Source: Deltaproteobacteria bacterium
GTDB taxonomy: Bacteria > Desulfobacterota > Binatia > Binatales > Binataceae
DNA length: 49,180 nucleotides
Direction: 5' to 3'
Assembly (NCBI GenBank): GCA_021827495.1
Contig: JAKAVN010000006.1
Location: 1-49,180 of the forward strand
Within the stretch, counting starts at the first letter, position 1; each line of letters opens with the position of its first letter. A program made the translations under genes and the position numbers. The notes under the pieces were generated by a model. That model ran no database searches. It had not been told where the DNA came from and was given only the letters and a program-made list of their open reading frames with translations. Positions 8,944-17,523 of the stretch are shown in pieces.

Positions 8944-10944
8944 CTATTTCAACTCCGTGCGCTCGCGGCGCGCGTCTTCGCGACTGAGTATCCGGCGCAG
9001 CTCGTAGGCGTGCGTCTCCAGCGCGCGCGGCAATTCGTTGTGCGAAAGACCGCTGCCGTTGATGACCAGCGCGTAATGGATAATCGGCGCGGCCCCTGGC
9101 GCGCCCGCGACGGCGCCGGCGCCCGCGGCGGCCGGCGCGACCATCAGCGGCGCCGCGAGCGCGACGGCCGCGGCGGTGCGCGTGACGGCCGCGAGAATCG
9201 GCGCGGGGCGGATACGGTCGGCGATGGTCTCGGCGATCGTGACGTGGCCAAGGTCGCGCAGCGGGCCAAACGGCGGCGGCGAGTGTCCGACGAAGAAGCC
9301 CTTGATGCCGCCGGCGATCTTCTCGCACGACGCCTTGATCGCGTCCCAGTGCTTGTAGATTTCTGCCGCGATCATTCCGAACGGCCCCGTGAGCCCGACG
9401 AGCAGCGCGTGGCCGAAGCCCTTGGCCCATCCGGGAATCCACGCGCCGAAGCCGGCGAAGATGCTTTTCAGCCGCGCCCACATCGACGAAAACCATTCGC
9501 CGAGCTGGCCCCAGTGCTCGTAGATTTCATAGGCGACGAGGCCGAGCGCGACCGCGCCGGCGATGTACCAGGTGAGCGGGTTGGTCAGCAGCGCCGCGCC
9601 GAAACTGACTATCGTGGGGATCGTGTTGAGCAGCGCATGGCCGAAGGCCATAATGCGCGGCCGCTGGCCCGCGAGCTTGCTGAAAACCTCGATCCCCTGG
9701 CCGGCGAACACGCTCATCGCGCCGATCGACGACAGCGCGTGGAAGCCGTAGTAGGTCGCGCCGTCCAGGCCGGTCAGCGAGACCGCGGCGTAGCGCGCGA
9801 TCGTCGAATGATGTTCCGTCGCGCCGGCGGCGCTTTGCGTCAAGCTGGTGAAATCGCCGAGCCATCGGTTGACCGTGGCCAGCGCCGGCGAATCGAACGC
9901 GTCGAACAGGTTGTCGACGTTCTGGTGCAGCAGTTTCACCTGATCGACCGCGTTGCCGGTGGCTTGCGTGTAGGCCTTGCCGAGCGCGCCGGCCGAGTTT
10001 TCGATCAGATGCTGCTTGGCGGTGATCTGGTCGAGGCTGTTCAGAAACGGGCTCAGCGTCGAGCCGGTGGCGGTGATCCCCATCGCGCGCAGCGCGTCGA
10101 TCTTCTCGGCGCCGCCCATTCCGGCGAGCTGCCCCCGCAGTTGCATCAGGCCCGCCAACAGCCCGTGCGAAAAGTCGATATTGGCTTTGCCTTTCGACGC
10201 GGCCTGCTGCAGCTCCATGATCGTCGAGGTGAACATCATCATCCCGCGCCCCGGCATGATCTGTCCCGCGTGGCCGGCGAGCGCGAGCAGTTGCGAGAGC
10301 GGGGTGTTGGTGGTCGCGGCGACCCCGCCCAGGCGCCCGATCACCATCGCGAGCTGTTGCGCGTTATCGGGACCGTAGAGCTGCATCATCCGCAGCACCT
10401 GGTCGCCGGTGGTCTTGGCGCTCGCGCCCATGCTGGCGTAGGTGCTGCTGAGCACCTGGAGCGCGGATTGCTGGTCGACCCCGAAACGCCCGAGCTGCGC
10501 GGCCACGTCCTCGGCGCGCATCGCCTTGGCGGTGTCCTGGTAGACGCCGCGCAGGCGCGTGAAGCCGTGCGCCCATTGCTCGGCGGTGGCGCCCGGATGC
10601 GTGTCGGCGAAGGCGACGGCGTGCGCGCGGATCGCGGCCAGGTCCTTGCCCGCCAGCCCGGTCATCGCGCCCATCGTCGCGAGCGAATGCTCCATCGCCA
10701 TCGCGGGCTCGCTGAGCGCGTCGGTCCATTCGTGGAGCGTGTCGGCGCCTTCGGAGACGAGCGCGGTGGTCAGGCTCAGCTTCTGGCCGAAGGCGACCAT
10801 CCGTTCGCCGAGCGCGCCGAGCCGGCCGGAGCTTTCGCCGGCGCGCCGCGCGAGGTCGCCGATTCCACCGCCGATCGACTTGAGCTTGTCGCTGATCCGA
10901 TCGACCAGCTGGATCAGGACGGAAAATTTCATCTCGTCGGCCAT
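8944..10944 (-). CDS. Phage tail tape measure protein
   Basis: 666 aa; MADEMKFSVLIQLVDRISDKLKSIGGGIGDLARRAGESSGRLGALGERM...GKDLAAIRAHAVAFADTHPGATAEQWAHGFTRLRGVYQDTAKAMRAEDVAAQLGRFGVDQQSALQVLSSTYASMGASAKTTGDQVLRMMQLYG; central hydrophobic segments. Confidence 0.88.
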   Translation of the reverse strand: MADEMKFSVLIQLVDRISDKLKSIGGGIGDLARRAGESSGRLGALGERMVAFGQKLSLTTALVSEGADTLHEWTDALSEPAMAMEHSLATMGAMTGLAGKDLAAIRAHAVAFADTHPGATAEQWAHGFTRLRGVYQDTAKAMRAEDVAAQLGRFGVDQQSALQVLSSTYASMGASAKTTGDQVLRMMQLYGPDNAQQLAMVIGRLGGVAATTNTPLSQLLALAGHAGQIMPGRGMMMFTSTIMELQQAASKGKANIDFSHGLLAGLMQLRGQLAGMGGAEKIDALRAMGITATGSTLSPFLNSLDQITAKQHLIENSAGALGKAYTQATGNAVDQVKLLHQNVDNLFDAFDSPALATVNRWLGDFTSLTQSAAGATEHHSTIARYAAVSLTGLDGATYYGFHALSSIGAMSVFAGQGIEVFSKLAGQRPRIMAFGHALLNTIPTIVSFGAALLTNPLTWYIAGAVALGLVAYEIYEHWGQLGEWFSSMWARLKSIFAGFGAWIPGWAKGFGHALLVGLTGPFGMIAAEIYKHWDAIKASCEKIAGGIKGFFVGHSPPPFGPLRDLGHVTIAETIADRIRPAPILAAVTRTAAAVALAAPLMVAPAAAGAGAVAGAPGAAPIIHYALVINGSGLSHNELPRALETHAYELRRILSREDARRERTELK

Positions 10945-11243
10945 TACTGTTTCTCCGGCCCCTTGGCCAACTCGGCGATTTGATGCCGCAGTGAGGAAAT
11001 GTCGTGCAACAGAGCCGCTGTCTCAGGTTCTCGATACAAAAGAGCGCGCTCGAAGTTCTCCAGTTCCGCGCGCAAGGCTTCGATGACCGTGCGCTCCGAT
11101 GCCTCCGATCTGAACCGCACGCGCCGCAGCCACTCCAAAAAAGACGACAGCTCGGTCAGCGGCCGACGAAGCCGCGCGTCAAGCTTGGCGAGGAGATCAT
11201 CGGCGATCCGATCTATTTCTCTCTTTTGCGGCTTGGAACGCAT
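10944..11243 (-). CDS. Hypothetical phage protein upstream of the tape measure gene
   Basis: 99 aa; its stop and the tape-measure start, and its start and the next gene's stop, overlap or abut (10944, 11243). Confidence 0.5.
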   Translation of the reverse strand: MRSKPQKREIDRIADDLLAKLDARLRRPLTELSSFLEWLRRVRFRSEASERTVIEALRAELENFERALLYREPETAALLHDISSLRHQIAELAKGPEKQ

Positions 11244-11587
11244 CAGACTGGAGGATATGGCCTGACGATTACGATTTCGGTCACCGATACGGCGGTTCCG
11301 AGATGGCTGAAGGCATAGACGGGACCGGTCACCGCAAGCTCGAAGCGGGCGCCGGCCGCGAGCACGATGCCCTGTGCCACTGCGACCGCCGAATCGCCAA
11401 TACGGCAGTCATTCGTGCCGACGTTAACGACAACGACCGAGGCGCGCGTGCCATTCTCGGCTAAGAGCGCCAACGCCGCGGCGCCGGCGTCGAGCAGGGC
11501 ATCAGCGTGCGTTACGAACTTGCGCTGCCCTACCTTTCCTGTTGGGGTTTTTCCCGCCGCCATCTCATTTCCTCTCTTTTTGGACAT
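11243..11587 (-). CDS. Small phage structural-type protein, hypothetical
   Basis: MAAGKTPTGKVGQRKFVTHADALLDAGAAALALLAENGTRASVVVVNVGTNDCRIGDSAVAVAQGIVLAAGARFELAVTGPVYAFSHLGTAVSVTEIVIV. Confidence 0.55.
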   Translation of the reverse strand: MSKKRGNEMAAGKTPTGKVGQRKFVTHADALLDAGAAALALLAENGTRASVVVVNVGTNDCRIGDSAVAVAQGIVLAAGARFELAVTGPVYAFSHLGTAVSVTEIVIVRPYPPV

Positions 11588-11839
11588 TTCGTCCGTTCGT
11601 GTGCTTGGAGAAGCATTCAAAATCCGCCCATGCTCTCGAAGAGCAGATGCACTTCAAACGGCACGCGCGGGCGGCGCGGCTTCGGAGCCCTCTTGCGCGC
11701 CTGAGCCGCCATCACTCGGCACGAGGTCGAGTGAAACTTCTTGTCGGACCGCCCAAGCACCGGTCGCCCGCACCCCCACGGGCGTACTCTTTCCAGCCCT
11801 CACGCGCCCACTCCTTGCCCACGCCCTCACCCCCGCGCA

Positions 11840-12061
11840 TTAAGCGTTAAGCTTAACGCCTTCTAGCCAGCCTACGGCCCCGTGGCGGCCATTCCCGGAG
11901 CGCATGTCAATGCCGCAAAACAGGGCCGGCGGGAAAGCGCGGGTTTGTTTCAGGCGCGGAGACCAGTCCGCTGTCGCAGGATCTCCCTGCGCACCATTAC
12001 CCCGCGCCTCGCCGAAGGCGACGCTGCGTACGACTCGCCGCTTCCCGCCGGCCACACTCAT
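11840..12061 (-). CDS. Hypothetical phage ORF (weak)
   Basis: Start ATG overlaps the TGA of the upstream frame ending at 12062; 73 aa without recognisable motif. Confidence 0.25.
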   Translation of the reverse strand: MSVAGGKRRVVRSVAFGEARGNGAQGDPATADWSPRLKQTRAFPPALFCGIDMRSGNGRHGAVGWLEGVKLNA

Positions 12062-12372
12062 CAATCCTTGATCTCTTTCTGGTCCGCATAAGCCGGCGCG
12101 ACCCGATTAAGCAGCCGCGCCGCATAGACGACGCCCTCCAGGAGGCGATCGTAGGTGGCATCGTTGTCGGGATCGTAGCCCTTCAGTTCGGCAAGCGCCG
12201 CGTTGAGAAGTTCGCGGTCGGGCGGATTCGTGCTGTGGTGCTCATCGTAGGTGGCCGCGTGCGCGCGATCGATTTCCTGGTGCGCGCGAACGAGTCCGGC
12301 TTCCTCGCGATGCTCGGCGCGCCCGGCGCCGCCATCGCCTCTTGTTTGCTGTTCATGATTCCCTCACCTCAC

Positions 12373-12767
12373 TCACCGCGGATCGTCGACGCCGGTCAGG
12401 CGTTTCGTGAATTTTCGCAGCCAGGAGGCCGGATCGCGCGGCGCGATCGCGCCGTCGCGGATGAGCTGAGACGCGCAGGCGTAAAGCTTTCGCACGTGCG
12501 GTTCATCGCTCTTGCCGAACGCGCGCGCGTGGCCCGGTGCCGGCCCGGCTTGATAGCCCATCGCGTGCAGCTCCGGGAGCAACGCCAGACGCTCGTCGGA
12601 AGTCAGGTCGCCGGCCGACTCAACGGGCATTCCGGACGAAAGTCCTCGCTGACACGCCGCACCAGCGCCCGATAGGTCTCATCGTCGAGTCCGAGCGCTG
12701 CCTTGGCCATATGGATTTTTGCCAGCTCGGCCTTCCGGCGGCCGTCCGAATTGCGCGCGGTAGTCAT
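12373..12767 (-). pseudogene. Frame-disrupted GemA-like (Mu gp16 family) protein
   Basis: N-terminal half MTTARNSDGRRKAELAKIHMAKAALGLDDETYRALVRRVSEDFR starts at 12767; C-terminal half SAGDLTSDERLALLPELHAMGY...HVRKLYACASQLIRDGA...LRKFTKRLTGVDDPR lies in a different frame (12373..12630). Confidence 0.65.
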
Positions 12768-13000
12768 TCCCCGCTGCCCTCATCAATCCCGCCGCCTTCG
12801 ACGCGCGAAGCCAGCCACTCGATGACCTGGCTCCGAAGGTAGCGAACGATCCCTTTCGACACGCGGCAGTACGGTGGCCCCTCGCCACGCCGGCGCATGG
12901 AGAGAAGACTTTCGCGCGCGATGCCCAACAGCTCGGCGCACTCGAAATCGCTGAGCACGCGCTCGTCGCCGGTCAGCGGTATGCGCGGAAGCTGGCTCAT
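12764..13000 (-). CDS. AlpA/excisionase-type helix-turn-helix protein
   Basis: DERVLSDFECAELLGIARESLLSMRRRGEGPPYCRVSKGIVRYLRSQVIEWLASR. Confidence 0.7.
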   Translation of the reverse strand: MSQLPRIPLTGDERVLSDFECAELLGIARESLLSMRRRGEGPPYCRVSKGIVRYLRSQVIEWLASRVEGGGIDEGSGE

Positions 13001-13287
13001 CTCTTCACGTCTCCGAGCACAATGGTTATCGGCCCGGAAAAGGAGATCGTGACGCCTGCGGCCGAAGACTCAGACTTGCGCTTAAACTCGCGCAGCTCGC
13101 GCAACTCCCGCGCCTCACGCTTCTCGCGCGCCGTGGGCACGTGGACGCCGAGATCGCGCGCCACCCTCAGGATTTCCGCGCGCGTCGGGAGCGGTCGAAG
13201 TCCTTCCTTCTCGCGCATTTCGTTCCGCGCGCGCCGGCTGAGCCGGCGTCGCCTTCTTTCGGAGATTGAGATTACGTCGTTTTTCAT
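12997..13287 (-). CDS. Small phage protein, hypothetical
   Basis: MKNDVISISERRRRRLSRRARNEMREKEGLRPLPTRAEILRVARDLGVHVPTAREKREARELREL; stop overlaps the next start. Confidence 0.55.
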   Translation of the reverse strand: MKNDVISISERRRRRLSRRARNEMREKEGLRPLPTRAEILRVARDLGVHVPTAREKREARELRELREFKRKSESSAAGVTISFSGPITIVLGDVKR

Positions 13288-13388
13288 CGTACATTTTCCT
13301 CGCGTCGCGGTACGTGCTTCACGCGTCGCGCATCGCGTCGCGCGCGGGCTCCAGGCGCCGGCGAAGCGATAGGATGCTCGCGGGCTGG

Positions 13389-15755
13389 TCAGCCATCGCT
13401 ATTCGCCACCTTCCGCCTGCTCGAATCGACCGCAGCGTCCGCAAGCACCTGGTAGGTCGAAGGTTTCGCGCGGCGCGACGAATCGGACGCTGCTATCATG
13501 GCGGCGCGCTGTGCCACGTCGGTGGCATCATCTGCATACCTCCGGAGCTTCAAGAACGCCGAATATTTCGGCGTGCCTTCAAAATTTTTGGCCCACTCAT
13601 CAGCGCTCGCGCCGATGCGCGCGAGATATTCGTCAGTCCAGCCGGGCAACTCAGTCCGATCGCAGATTGCGCGATATAGCTCGGCCATCTCGTCCATGTC
13701 TGGCCATTTGGCTTGTCGGCGCTCCAGCTCGTCGCAGAGCGCCGCGCCGCGCTGCAGGATCTCTGAGTCGTGCGCGGCCGTCGGCCGCGACTCCAGCGCG
13801 GCCAGCGCGGCGGCCGCCGCGCGCAGCCCGTCGTTGATGTAGGGCAGCGCGGCGACAAGCGGAGTCTCGGCCGGCAGCGTCGCCAGGGCGCGTTTTTCGG
13901 CGTCGTCGATCACCTCGCGCAGCAGGTTTTCCGGCCGATGCTGGCGCTTGAGGCGCTTGAGCTCGTCGAGCTGTTCGCGCACGGCCTGTTTCTGCCGCGC
14001 GGTGGCCGCGAGCGCCACCACTTGGCGATCGACGCCCCGCGATGCAAGATCGAGCGCGACGCAGATGAACCCCGGGCGGTCGCCGCCGGAAAAAATCAGC
14101 AGCTTGCCGGCGTCGCGCGTGCGCACCCACTCGACCTGGCGCCCGGTCCATCCGATAAGCGCGTCACCCCAAAAGAAGGCGCCCGAAACCCGAATGCCTT
14201 TGCTCCCCACCACCGCCACGCCGTCTTCACCCAGCAGCAGGTCGAGCGCCCTCTCGTCGGACACGCGCTTGACTTCGCCGCGCGCCTCGGCCGCGCGAAA
14301 TACCTCGTTCGGAGTCTGGCCGTGCAGGCCCGCGTGCGGCCGATTCCCATAGACGTGCTCAAGCCATTGGTCGAGCGTCTCACTGAGCTGGGCCGAGCTG
14401 AGCCGCACGTCGTACAACTTCGCGAGATTGCGCTTCTCGCCGCGCCGCGCCTGGAACGAATGGCGCGCCTGTATCTCGGCGTTCTGACGCACGTTGTGGC
14501 CTTTGAAACCGGCACACTGCTCGAAAAACATGTGCAGCACCGTGCCCTGGCCGCATTCGATAAACGGCTTCAGCTCGCCGGCGTATGGCCGCGCGACCTT
14601 GTGCCAGCGGATATCCAGCCGGCGCATCGCGCGCTCGATCCGCGCGTTGAGATATTCCTTGCCCCAATCGGACTTGATTTCGTCGGGCACGCCGAGCGCG
14701 ACGAGCGATTTGCGCAGCAGCGCCGCCGTCGCGGCGGCGGACGCGCTGGGCGAGAGCGTGCAAACCATCTTGCGCGTGAAGACGTCGACCACCGCCTCGA
14801 GATGGAAGATTCCGTCGGTGCATTGCACTTCCAGCCGCGTGCCGTCGATCTCGTGGTGGCCGGCGCGCACGATATCGGCGTCGGCGCGGCCGAGCGCGAG
14901 CGAAAACTTCTGCTTCCAGGCGTCGGGATTTTTGAGTCGCAGAAAGAGCGACGGATTTTCAGCCTTCCACGCCGCCACGAAGGCCCTCACGGTACTCATC
15001 GACGGTGCGCGGCTGGGAAAGCGCACGCGGAGAGCCTCATAGATGCGCGCGACGCGCACGTGCGGCTGATGCGCGATCATCGCCAGCGCCAGCTCGCGCA
15101 TCGCGGGCTCCCGCTCGAAAATGCCGTCCCCGTGGCGATTCCCATGACCGGGGACCAGCGCCTCGGCGCCAAATTTCCGCCACGCGCGCCAATCGCGCTG
15201 AATCGACTCGGCCGAGCGCCGCGGAAACCGCGCGCGCGTCTCGTCCGAGACGACGACCTCGCCCGCGTTGTAGATATTCGCGAAGCGGCGCAGCGCGGAT
15301 TTGAGCGTGGCGCCCGCGCTGGCGCGGAAATCCTCGAACCGATTGCACAGCTCGGCGCGGGAATCGGCAACGTCGAGCTGTGCCTTTGAAAGCGGAGCTT
15401 TCGCGACGCACGAGCGCAGCGAGTCCCGAGCCGCAGCGCCAGCGCAGGCGAGGGAGACCTCAGTGGAAAGGGAGGCGCGCGCCGACTCAGCCGACGAAGA
15501 ACCAACGTCGAGCCCGGCGACCTTGAGCGTGGCGCTTTCGGCCGGCGCCACGGTCGAGATAGCCGGCGCCTGCCGTTTCAGGAGTTCCGCGCGCTGCGCT
15601 TCCGACAGCCGCCCCAGCGTGACCGGATCGAGCTGGTACAGGCCGCGTCGAACGCGCAGAGCGCCGATGCGCTTTAACCATTTTTCAGTGCCGCGCCGCG
15701 TGCGCTTCGTTCCCGGAAGACTCATAAGCTCAGCGATAGGCACGCGAACGCTCAT
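13389..15755 (-). CDS. Mu-type DDE transposase (MuA-like)
   Basis: N-terminal Mu-type DNA-binding segment MSVRVPIAELMSLPGTKRTRRGTEKWLKRIGALRVRRG; rve core LEVQCTDGIFHLEAVVDVFTRKMVC ... DEIKSDWGKEYLN ... ECGQGTVLHMFFEQ; ATG overlaps the Ner stop. Confidence 0.92.
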   Translation of the reverse strand: MSVRVPIAELMSLPGTKRTRRGTEKWLKRIGALRVRRGLYQLDPVTLGRLSEAQRAELLKRQAPAISTVAPAESATLKVAGLDVGSSSAESARASLSTEVSLACAGAAARDSLRSCVAKAPLSKAQLDVADSRAELCNRFEDFRASAGATLKSALRRFANIYNAGEVVVSDETRARFPRRSAESIQRDWRAWRKFGAEALVPGHGNRHGDGIFEREPAMRELALAMIAHQPHVRVARIYEALRVRFPSRAPSMSTVRAFVAAWKAENPSLFLRLKNPDAWKQKFSLALGRADADIVRAGHHEIDGTRLEVQCTDGIFHLEAVVDVFTRKMVCTLSPSASAAATAALLRKSLVALGVPDEIKSDWGKEYLNARIERAMRRLDIRWHKVARPYAGELKPFIECGQGTVLHMFFEQCAGFKGHNVRQNAEIQARHSFQARRGEKRNLAKLYDVRLSSAQLSETLDQWLEHVYGNRPHAGLHGQTPNEVFRAAEARGEVKRVSDERALDLLLGEDGVAVVGSKGIRVSGAFFWGDALIGWTGRQVEWVRTRDAGKLLIFSGGDRPGFICVALDLASRGVDRQVVALAATARQKQAVREQLDELKRLKRQHRPENLLREVIDDAEKRALATLPAETPLVAALPYINDGLRAAAAALAALESRPTAAHDSEILQRGAALCDELERRQAKWPDMDEMAELYRAICDRTELPGWTDEYLARIGASADEWAKNFEGTPKYSAFLKLRRYADDATDVAQRAAMIAASDSSRRAKPSTYQVLADAAVDSSRRKVANSDG

Positions 15756-16030
15756 GCGCCGCCCGTCCTGCGGCGTTTGCGCGGGCGATTGGCGTACCGG
15801 CTCGGCCATATCTCCGCGGCCGACACGCCGATCGCCTTCGCAATGAGCCGCTCGGCCTTCGGGTATGATCTGCGAAGCGCATTGCGCAACGTATCCGCTG
15901 CGAGCCGGTGACGCTGGGAAAGGGAGCGGAGGAAAAATCCGTGCTTGCGTAACTGGCAGATCACGTCCGCTCGATCCCAGTCCCTTGACGCTGCTTCTGC
16001 CGCGGTGATGGAGTGTTGCGCGTTCCGCAT
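15752..16030 (-). CDS. Ner-like DNA-binding regulator
   Basis: DWDRADVICQLRKHGFFLRSLSQRHRLAADTLRNALRRSYPKAERLIAKAIGVSAAEIWPSRY matches the Ner/SfsB signature; directly upstream of the transposase. Confidence 0.88.
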   Translation of the reverse strand: MRNAQHSITAAEAASRDWDRADVICQLRKHGFFLRSLSQRHRLAADTLRNALRRSYPKAERLIAKAIGVSAAEIWPSRYANRPRKRRRTGGA

Positions 16031-16055
16031 GCGGGCAAAATGTTAACATAATTTA
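16031..16055. promoter_or_regulatory. Divergent operator/promoter gap between ner and repressor, containing the palindrome ATGTTAACAT (16040-16049)
   Basis: 25-bp gap between divergent genes; perfect 10-bp palindrome in an A/T-rich pocket. Confidence 0.45.
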
Positions 16056-16922
16056 GTGAAGAAGCAAACCAAATTCAGTATAACAACCACGACCAACACG
16101 GATCCGTCTCCTGCGGCGGGGTTCGCCGCCCGTCTGGCGGCCATCCTCGACGCAGCGGGCATCAGCGTGAACGCTTTCGCGAAGCAGTGCGGCGTACGCC
16201 AGAGCACGCTGAGCAACTATTTTAATCCCGCGCGGGGAAGACCCGCGAGCGAGCCGACGCTCTCAAACCTCGTGAAAATTGCGCGCGCAGCAGGCGTCAG
16301 TCTCGATTGGCTGGCCGGCGGGGCTGGCGATGAGATCCACGTGCGGTTGCGCTACTACGACCTCGAAAAGTGGCATGGCTACAGCGAAGCGTTCATTCAG
16401 CAGGGATTCGAGACCACCTTCGCCCCTCTCGACCAGGAAAGGCCCGAGAGCCGCCTCTTCGACCTTTCGGCGCTCACGCGTTGGACGCTGAGCGTGCAAA
16501 ATGAGCGACTGCCGATCGCGCGCCGCGTCGAGACTTGGACCCAGAAACCCATACGCGCTCAAGCGCAATTGTTTATGGTCCGGATCGGCGGGTCAGCCGA
16601 TTTGATGGCGCCTCTGGTTCGAGATGGCGATCTCGTGGTGGTGTCCAAGTCCGGCGCGACCGAGCTCGATCTCGCCGGGCGCCCTGTTAGCTATCCCTGC
16701 CTGGTCTCTCACCGCGGCAAAGTCATCATCCGGCTGGTGCGCCACGAAAGGGATCGCACCACGTTCGGCCTCATCGAAAAAACAAGTTGGCCGCCAAAGA
16801 TGGCGGCGGCCAACGCTGAGACTGTTCTGCGTACCACGGTCCTCCCGCGCGTCGGCGAATATTTTCTGTTAGGCCGGATCATTTGGTGCGGGCGCTCGCT
16901 GCTGAGCTTCGATTTTACCTGA
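16056..16922 (+). CDS. Phage repressor: XRE-type HTH plus S24/LexA-like C-terminal domain
   Basis: GFAARLAAILDAAGISVNAFAKQCGVRQSTLSNYFNPARGRPASEPTLSNLVKIARAAGVSLDWLAGG ... GGSADLMAPLVRDGDLVVVSKSG...GRPVSYPCLVSHRGKVIIRLV; GTG start. Confidence 0.85.
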   Translation: MKKQTKFSITTTTNTDPSPAAGFAARLAAILDAAGISVNAFAKQCGVRQSTLSNYFNPARGRPASEPTLSNLVKIARAAGVSLDWLAGGAGDEIHVRLRYYDLEKWHGYSEAFIQQGFETTFAPLDQERPESRLFDLSALTRWTLSVQNERLPIARRVETWTQKPIRAQAQLFMVRIGGSADLMAPLVRDGDLVVVSKSGATELDLAGRPVSYPCLVSHRGKVIIRLVRHERDRTTFGLIEKTSWPPKMAAANAETVLRTTVLPRVGEYFLLGRIIWCGRSLLSFDFT

Positions 16923-16951
16923 CTGCCCGAACCGGCAGCGGAAGCCAAGAA

Positions 16952-17116
16952 TGGAGTTCCGATCTAGAACTCCAATAGGGGGGAGTCCGATAAAGGTTCC
17001 AATCGGGAACCTTTTGTCGGAGACGGGCAACAGTCAGGCCAAAGTTCCGATCGGGAACTTTGGGAAAATCAAAGTTCCGATCGGGAACTTTGATAAAATT
17101 CCGATCGGGAATTTTA
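16952..17116. repeat. Array of five hairpin-forming palindromes, core TTCC(G/A)ATCGGGAA
   Basis: 16952-16974 TGGAGTTCcgatctaGAACTCCA; 16992-17014 AAAGGTTCCaatcgGGAACCTTT; 17039-17063 CCAAAGTTCCgatcgGGAACTTTGG; 17068-17094 ATCAAAGTTCCgatcgGGAACTTTGAT; 17094-17116 TAAAATTCCgatcgGGAATTTTA. Confidence 0.9.
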
Positions 17117-17232
17117 ATCCAGGCGCCCTCTGAATCAGGGGAACTCGAAAACCGTTCTCCCGGCGGTCTGGAATCGTCTGCGTCCGGCCGTCCGGCAAAG
17201 ACAGATCGAAATAAGAGTGGCTTATGGCGAGT

Positions 17233-17268
17233 GTTCGCATTCCAGTTCGCATTCTGGTTCGCATTCCC
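17233..17268. repeat. Three 12-bp tandem repeats GTTCGCATTCNN
   Basis: gttcgcattcca gttcgcattctg gttcgcattccc; isolated fourth gttcgcatt at about 17370. Confidence 0.85.
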
Positions 17269-17344
17269 GCGTCGTGCGCCTCACTCGACGCCTCTATTTA
17301 TGTGTAAATTCAACAGGTTAGAAGCACTTGCGAACTCGCGGACT

Positions 17345-17523
17345 TTTGGCCAACTTGGTTTGATCTAAAGTTCGCATTGTGCATCATTGGGCATCTCTCG
17401 GCGTGTCGTACTGCCACGTATCGCGTGTGTCCCCTCGGCGCGCCGCGCCAGATGGTTTGATCCTTTTCTAGCCGCCGGGAAACGCTTGGCCGCAAAGGCC
17501 GATCACATCAAAAAGCCGCGCGC
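17345..17523. repeat. Spaced copies of the ACTTGGTTTGATC motif at the repressor-side end
   Basis: GGCCAACTTGGTTTGATC (17348-17365), CGCCGCGCCAGATGGTTTGATC (17441-17462), inverted degenerate GATCACATCAAAAAGCCGCGCGCC (17501-17524). Confidence 0.55.

Noticed and set aside
9010-10983. 657-aa plus-strand ORF opposite the tape measure gene
   Set aside because: Low-complexity R/A/G/D-rich shadow of a convincing tape measure protein.
13770-15389. 539-aa plus-strand ORF opposite the transposase
   Set aside because: Shadow ORF; the minus strand carries the transposase core.
16952-17116. Palindrome array considered as a CRISPR array
   Set aside because: Repeats are short hairpins with variable stems and irregular 24-48 bp spacing, no unique uniform spacers and no cas genes.
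16951-17133. 60-aa ORF with KVPIGNF repeats, considered as a real repeat peptide
   Set aside because: The repeat is explained by the DNA palindromes; the opposite strand gives an equivalent PIGTL repeat, so protein-level selection is not needed.
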